From Clostridiales bacterium UBA6386 (GTDB lineage Bacteria; Bacillota; Clostridia; Oscillospirales; Oscillospiraceae): DNA of 32,764 nt. The first letter of the stretch is position 1, and each line of letters starts with the position of its first letter. The stretch spans positions 1 to 32,764 of the forward strand of contig DJQM01000043.1 in the NCBI GenBank assembly GCA_002437585.1, written 5' to 3'. Shown here piece by piece: positions 30,521 to 32,764 of this stretch. A program made the translations under genes and the position numbers. Under the pieces are notes generated by a model, which made no database searches, had not been told where the DNA came from, and was given only the letters and a program-made list of their open reading frames with translations.

Positions 30521-31162
30521 TTACCCCACCCGATACCACCGGATAATCTCCTTCGTGGGAAGAAAGCCCAGCTTTGCATACAGGCGCAGTGCCTTTTCGT
30601 TGGTGGAGGCCACCTCCAGCCGGAGGGTTTCCCCCGGGCAGGCGGACAGCAGCGTCCGCGCCACCCGCTCCCCTGCCCCGGGCTTCACGGAGGCTACCGC
30701 CCGAAGCAGGCCTTCCTCCAGCCAGCCGATGCCCAGCAGCTCTCCGTTTTCATGGACAAAATAGGTGCCGCCAGAGAGGATTTCCTTTTCCTGGCGAGCT
30801 TCCAGGGTACCCGCGTTGTCAACATCCGCCATCCGCTGGTTGTAAAGCTCCCGCCACCGGGATACGGTCTGCTCCGTCACCGGGAAGAGACTGGCAAGCT
30901 TCCCTTCCTCAAAACCGGGTCTGCCGGTCATTTCCACCACTGCGGTATAGAGTGGGTAGCCTTCCAGCCCCTCATGCCCCGCGGCGAAGACCCGCTCCGC
31001 TCCCACCGCCCGGCAAAAGCCCACGCACTCCCGCAAGTGCGCTTCCAGCCCATCCGGCTCCACGTCCCGGACGTGGATGTAGGCCGCCCCCCGATAAGGC
31101 ACCTCCTTCAGAACCAGGCTGGATACCCCGGTTTCCGTGTCAAATACTGGGAAATCCCGCAT
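30521..31162 (-). CDS. GNAT-family N-acetyltransferase
   Basis: A 213-residue protein whose second half (about 110-213) is a GNAT acetyltransferase fold: strand ELLGIGWLEEG, the acetyl-CoA loop region LLRAVASVKPGAGERVARTLL, noted as VKPGAGERVART in place of the usual QxxGxG/A, then LRLEVASTNEKALRLYAKLGFLPT, a typical motif-B segment (NEKALRLYAKLGF). The first 100 residues are an alpha/beta region without a recognised domain. Substrate unknown. I start at the ATG after GGAGGG; the longer frame upstream runs over the divergent genes and is spurious. It has its own promoter. Confidence 0.85.
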   Translation of the reverse strand: MRDFPVFDTETGVSSLVLKEVPYRGAAYIHVRDVEPDGLEAHLRECVGFCRAVGAERVFAAGHEGLEGYPLYTAVVEMTGRPGFEEGKLASLFPVTEQTVSRWRELYNQRMADVDNAGTLEARQEKEILSGGTYFVHENGELLGIGWLEEGLLRAVASVKPGAGERVARTLLSACPGETLRLEVASTNEKALRLYAKLGFLPTKEIIRWYRVG

Positions 31163-31183
31163 TTTCCGTCCCTCCTTTGAGTT

Positions 31184-31212
31184 ATCATACCACCGTTTCC
31201 CCAAAAGCACAA
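31184..31212 (-). promoter_or_regulatory. promoter of the GNAT gene
   Basis: A TTGTGC -35 and a TATGAT -10 are 17 bases apart on the minus strand, about 22 bases before the start codon. A bulged inverted repeat (GCACAA/TTGTGC plus ATGAGA/TCTCAT, 31207-31246) covers the -35 box and might be a binding site. I see nothing else between here and the next promoter at 31339. Confidence 0.5.
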
Positions 31213-31338
31213 TGAGAAAGCGAAAAAACGTCTCATTTCTTTGTGCATCTTGCACACTCTTTTCCACCGCGTAACGGGTTTCAAACTGAGATATCCGCCA
31301 AATTTTAGAAAAATGTTCTGTTATTCCTTTTTTCGCTA

Positions 31339-31366
31339 TTGATTTACGGACATAAAAGTGTATAAT
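31339..31366 (+). promoter_or_regulatory. promoter of the 76-residue small-protein gene
   Basis: TTGATT and TATAAT are 16 bases apart, about 42 bases upstream of the ATG. Confidence 0.6.
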
Positions 31367-31408
31367 TATAACCATCCAGAAGATTACGCATGAAAGGAGG
31401 TTCATTCC

Positions 31409-31639
31409 ATGAAGAAGATCATCAGCAAGAAGGTGTATGACACCGAGACTGCTACCCTGGTTCAGAAGTATACCAGCGGCAGCCTGGGCGATCCCGCCGG
31501 CTATGAGGAGGATCTGTTCCAGACTCCCGAAGGTCTGTACTTCGTGTACGGCGTTGGCGGCGAGACCTCCAAGTATCCCACTGAGGATATTCAGAGACTT
31601 GCCAAAACCAAGGTCAAGGACTGGATGGAGAACCACTGA
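31409..31639 (+). CDS. small uncharacterised protein, 76 residues
   Basis: A 76-residue soluble, charged protein with its own promoter, a strong AAAGGAGG ribosome site and its own terminator, so it is almost certainly expressed. The first part, KKIISKKVYDTETATLVQKY, noted as KKVYDTETAT, recalls small Clostridial proteins of unknown function starting with a K-K-I-x-G-K-x-Y-D-T-E-T-A pattern. The middle has ETPEG-like LFQTPEGLYFVYGVGG, and the end ALKTKVKDWMENH-like residues form a helix. There is no signal peptide, cysteine or recognised domain. Some such proteins belong to mobile elements, but nothing here shows that. Confidence 0.85.
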   Translation: MKKIISKKVYDTETATLVQKYTSGSLGDPAGYEEDLFQTPEGLYFVYGVGGETSKYPTEDIQRLAKTKVKDWMENH

Positions 31640-31656
31640 TTCAGCATACATAGCGG

Positions 31657-31690
31657 AAAGGGAGCCTGCGAAGCAGACTCCCTTTTTCTT
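31657..31690 (+). terminator. terminator after the small-protein gene
   Basis: A 13-bp stem with one mismatch (AAAGGGAGCCTGC and GCAGACTCCCTTT) and a GAA loop, followed by TTTTTCTT. Confidence 0.88.
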
Positions 31691-31746
31691 GACAGCTATG
31701 GTAGAATAAAAGCAGTATACGTCTATCCGGAAAGGAATCTGGTTCC

Positions 31747-32637
31747 ATGAAGTCTTTGAAAACTTTGCTGGTGACTCTGCTGGCAGCGGTGCTGCTTTTG
31801 GGCTGTACTCCAAAAACAGACTATGCCCCTATCGCCGCCACCACCCTGCCCGTCTGGGACTTTACCGCCCGGCTGTGCCAGGACACGCCCCTGACCGTGA
31901 CCCGGCTGGTGACGGAGCAGGTCAGCTGCCTGCACGACTATTCCCTGAATGTCCGCCAGGTCAAGGCGGCGGAAGCTGCCCAGGTGGTGGTCATCTCCGG
32001 GGCAGGGCTGGAGGACTTCCTGGACGATCTGCTGCTGGACGTGCCCACCATTGACGCATCCCAGGGAATTTCCCTGCTGCACAGCGATGAGGCGCATGAG
32101 GAAGAGGAGCATCACCACGATGAGCATGGCCATCATCATGGGGACGACCCGCACATCTGGCTGTCCCCGGAGAATGCCATGGTCATGTGCCGGAACATCT
32201 GCGATGGCCTTTCCCGGCAGTATCCGGCCTATGCGGACACCTTCCGGGTCAATCTGGAGGATTTGATTTCTCAGTTGACCGCGCTGCAAGCTTACGGCGA
32301 GGAACAGTTATCTGACCTGCAATGCCGGGTGCTGATTCCCTTCCACGATGGCTTTTCCTACTTTGCCCAGGCCTTTGACCTGAAAATTCTGGAAGCCGTG
32401 GAAGAGGAATCCGGCAGCGAGGCCTCGGCCAAGGACTTGATTCACCTGACGAAGCTGGTGCGGGAGCATAACCTTCCCGCCATCTTCACAGAGACCAGCG
32501 GCAGCGATTCCGCTGCGGGGATCATCGCCCGGGAAACGGGCTGCAAGGTTTACGCTCTGGACATGGCCATGTCCGGCGACAGCTATTTTGCGGCCATGTA
32601 TCACAACATCGACACCATTCGGGAGGCATTGGGATGA
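31747..32637 (+). CDS. znuA: zinc/metal ABC transporter substrate-binding lipoprotein
   Basis: A 296-residue lipoprotein of the ZnuA/AdcA cluster A-I family that captures Zn(II) (or Mn) outside the cell for an ABC importer. The signal ends in a LLLGC lipobox (C20). Metal ligands expected of the family are visible: H in SCLHDYSL, H in DDPHIWLSP, H in IPFHDGFSYFA, and a C-terminal acidic ligand (Asp/Glu near TETSGSD). Between the first two is a His/Glu-rich loop (about 115-132, HHHDEHGHHH), typical of zinc-specific members. The gene overlaps the next by 4 bp. A Zur box is expected but I could not define one in the short leader; TTGACA (31691) lacks a good -10. Confidence 0.93.
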   Translation: MKSLKTLLVTLLAAVLLLGCTPKTDYAPIAATTLPVWDFTARLCQDTPLTVTRLVTEQVSCLHDYSLNVRQVKAAEAAQVVVISGAGLEDFLDDLLLDVPTIDASQGISLLHSDEAHEEEEHHHDEHGHHHGDDPHIWLSPENAMVMCRNICDGLSRQYPAYADTFRVNLEDLISQLTALQAYGEEQLSDLQCRVLIPFHDGFSYFAQAFDLKILEAVEEESGSEASAKDLIHLTKLVREHNLPAIFTETSGSDSAAGIIARETGCKVYALDMAMSGDSYFAAMYHNIDTIREALG

Positions 32638-32764
32638 ATCTGGACATTCACGGCGGCTCCTGCGGGCACTCCTGCTGCCTGCGGGTGGAAAATTTAACGG
32701 TCAGAATCGGAAACGAGCCGATTTTGTCGGACGTAAACCTTCACGTCCACTGCGGCCAGATGGT
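32634..32764 (+). CDS. znuC: metal ABC transporter ATPase, 5' part only
   Basis: The first 43 codons of an ABC ATPase, cut by the window end. The frame opens with a Cys/His-rich stretch (GGSCGHSCC), then the typical LRVENLTVRIGNEPILSDVNLHVHCGQMV strand, noted as VENLTVRIGNEPILSDVN. The Walker A motif would follow just outside. Position directly after znuA with an ATGA overlap makes it the importer ATPase; a permease gene should be next. Confidence 0.85.
   Translation, partial: MNLDIHGGSCGHSCCLRVENLTVRIGNEPILSDVNLHVHCGQM

Noticed and set aside
31691..31746. Zur box or sigma-70 promoter before znuA
   Set aside because: TTGACA is present but no -10 at 16-18 bases, and no clear inverted repeat of Zur type.
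31163..31813. Upstream extension of the GNAT frame
   Set aside because: Runs over the promoter, the small-protein gene and znuA start on the opposite strand; a good ribosome site supports the internal ATG.
1..32764. CRISPR array to accompany cas3
   Set aside because: No regularly spaced repeats of 28-37 bp were seen; A and R repeats are far apart and palindromic across their full length.

Overview
The window looks like chromosomal DNA from a gut-type Clostridia bacterium (Oscillospirales-like; an inference). It is GC-rich, has strong AGGAGG ribosome sites and TTGACA/TATAAT promoters, and carries the Firmicute order ylxM-ffh-rpsP-khpA-rimM-trmD, a GerM-type lipoprotein beside a two-component system, and a luxS-mtnN operon. 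Most of it is core genome with short spacers, many ATGA stop/start overlaps and clear hairpin terminators. There is no phage, insertion-sequence transposase, rRNA gene or CRISPR array.

Left edge (1-3310): a complete type I cas3 on the minus strand with no other cas gene or array in view. It lies between two direct copies of a small palindromic repeat (family A), with a larger terminal-inverted-repeat element (family R) abutting its 3' side. Upstream is a decayed TetR-regulator fragment that still has promoter, operator and terminator, then a tRNA-Thr(CGU) gene with its own promoter and terminator.

3366-10400: a D,D-carboxypeptidase-like protein whose three catalytic motifs are all changed, overlapping a type-4 uracil-DNA glycosylase. 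Divergent from it is an operon of comEA-like gene, response regulator, sensor kinase, GerMN lipoprotein and xthA. Two minus-strand genes follow: a small unknown protein and an HD-domain phosphohydrolase.

10659-16600: luxS-mtnN (methyl-cycle detoxification and AI-2 synthesis), a large membrane-anchored polysaccharide-deacetylase-like protein that seems to have lost its metal ligands, a DUF1653 gene, an R element, and a DEAD-box helicase / DprA-like pair.

16768-25540: an operon of thymidylate kinase, DJ-1/PfpI protein, MltG and a U32 protein; convergent to it is a three-gene operon (LolD-type ATPase, FtsX-like permease, secreted coiled-coil protein) behind a promoter with an inverted-repeat operator.

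25738-32764: the SRP/ribosome-maturation operon, interrupted by an R element between khpA and rimM and ending in an AEC transporter; a GNAT acetyltransferase; a small conserved-looking protein; and the start of a zinc-uptake ABC operon cut by the window end.

The most unusual signals are the two envelope proteins that look like inactive enzymes, the isolated repeat-flanked cas3, and the two dispersed palindromic repeat families. I saw no clear multi-gene system of an unknown kind.
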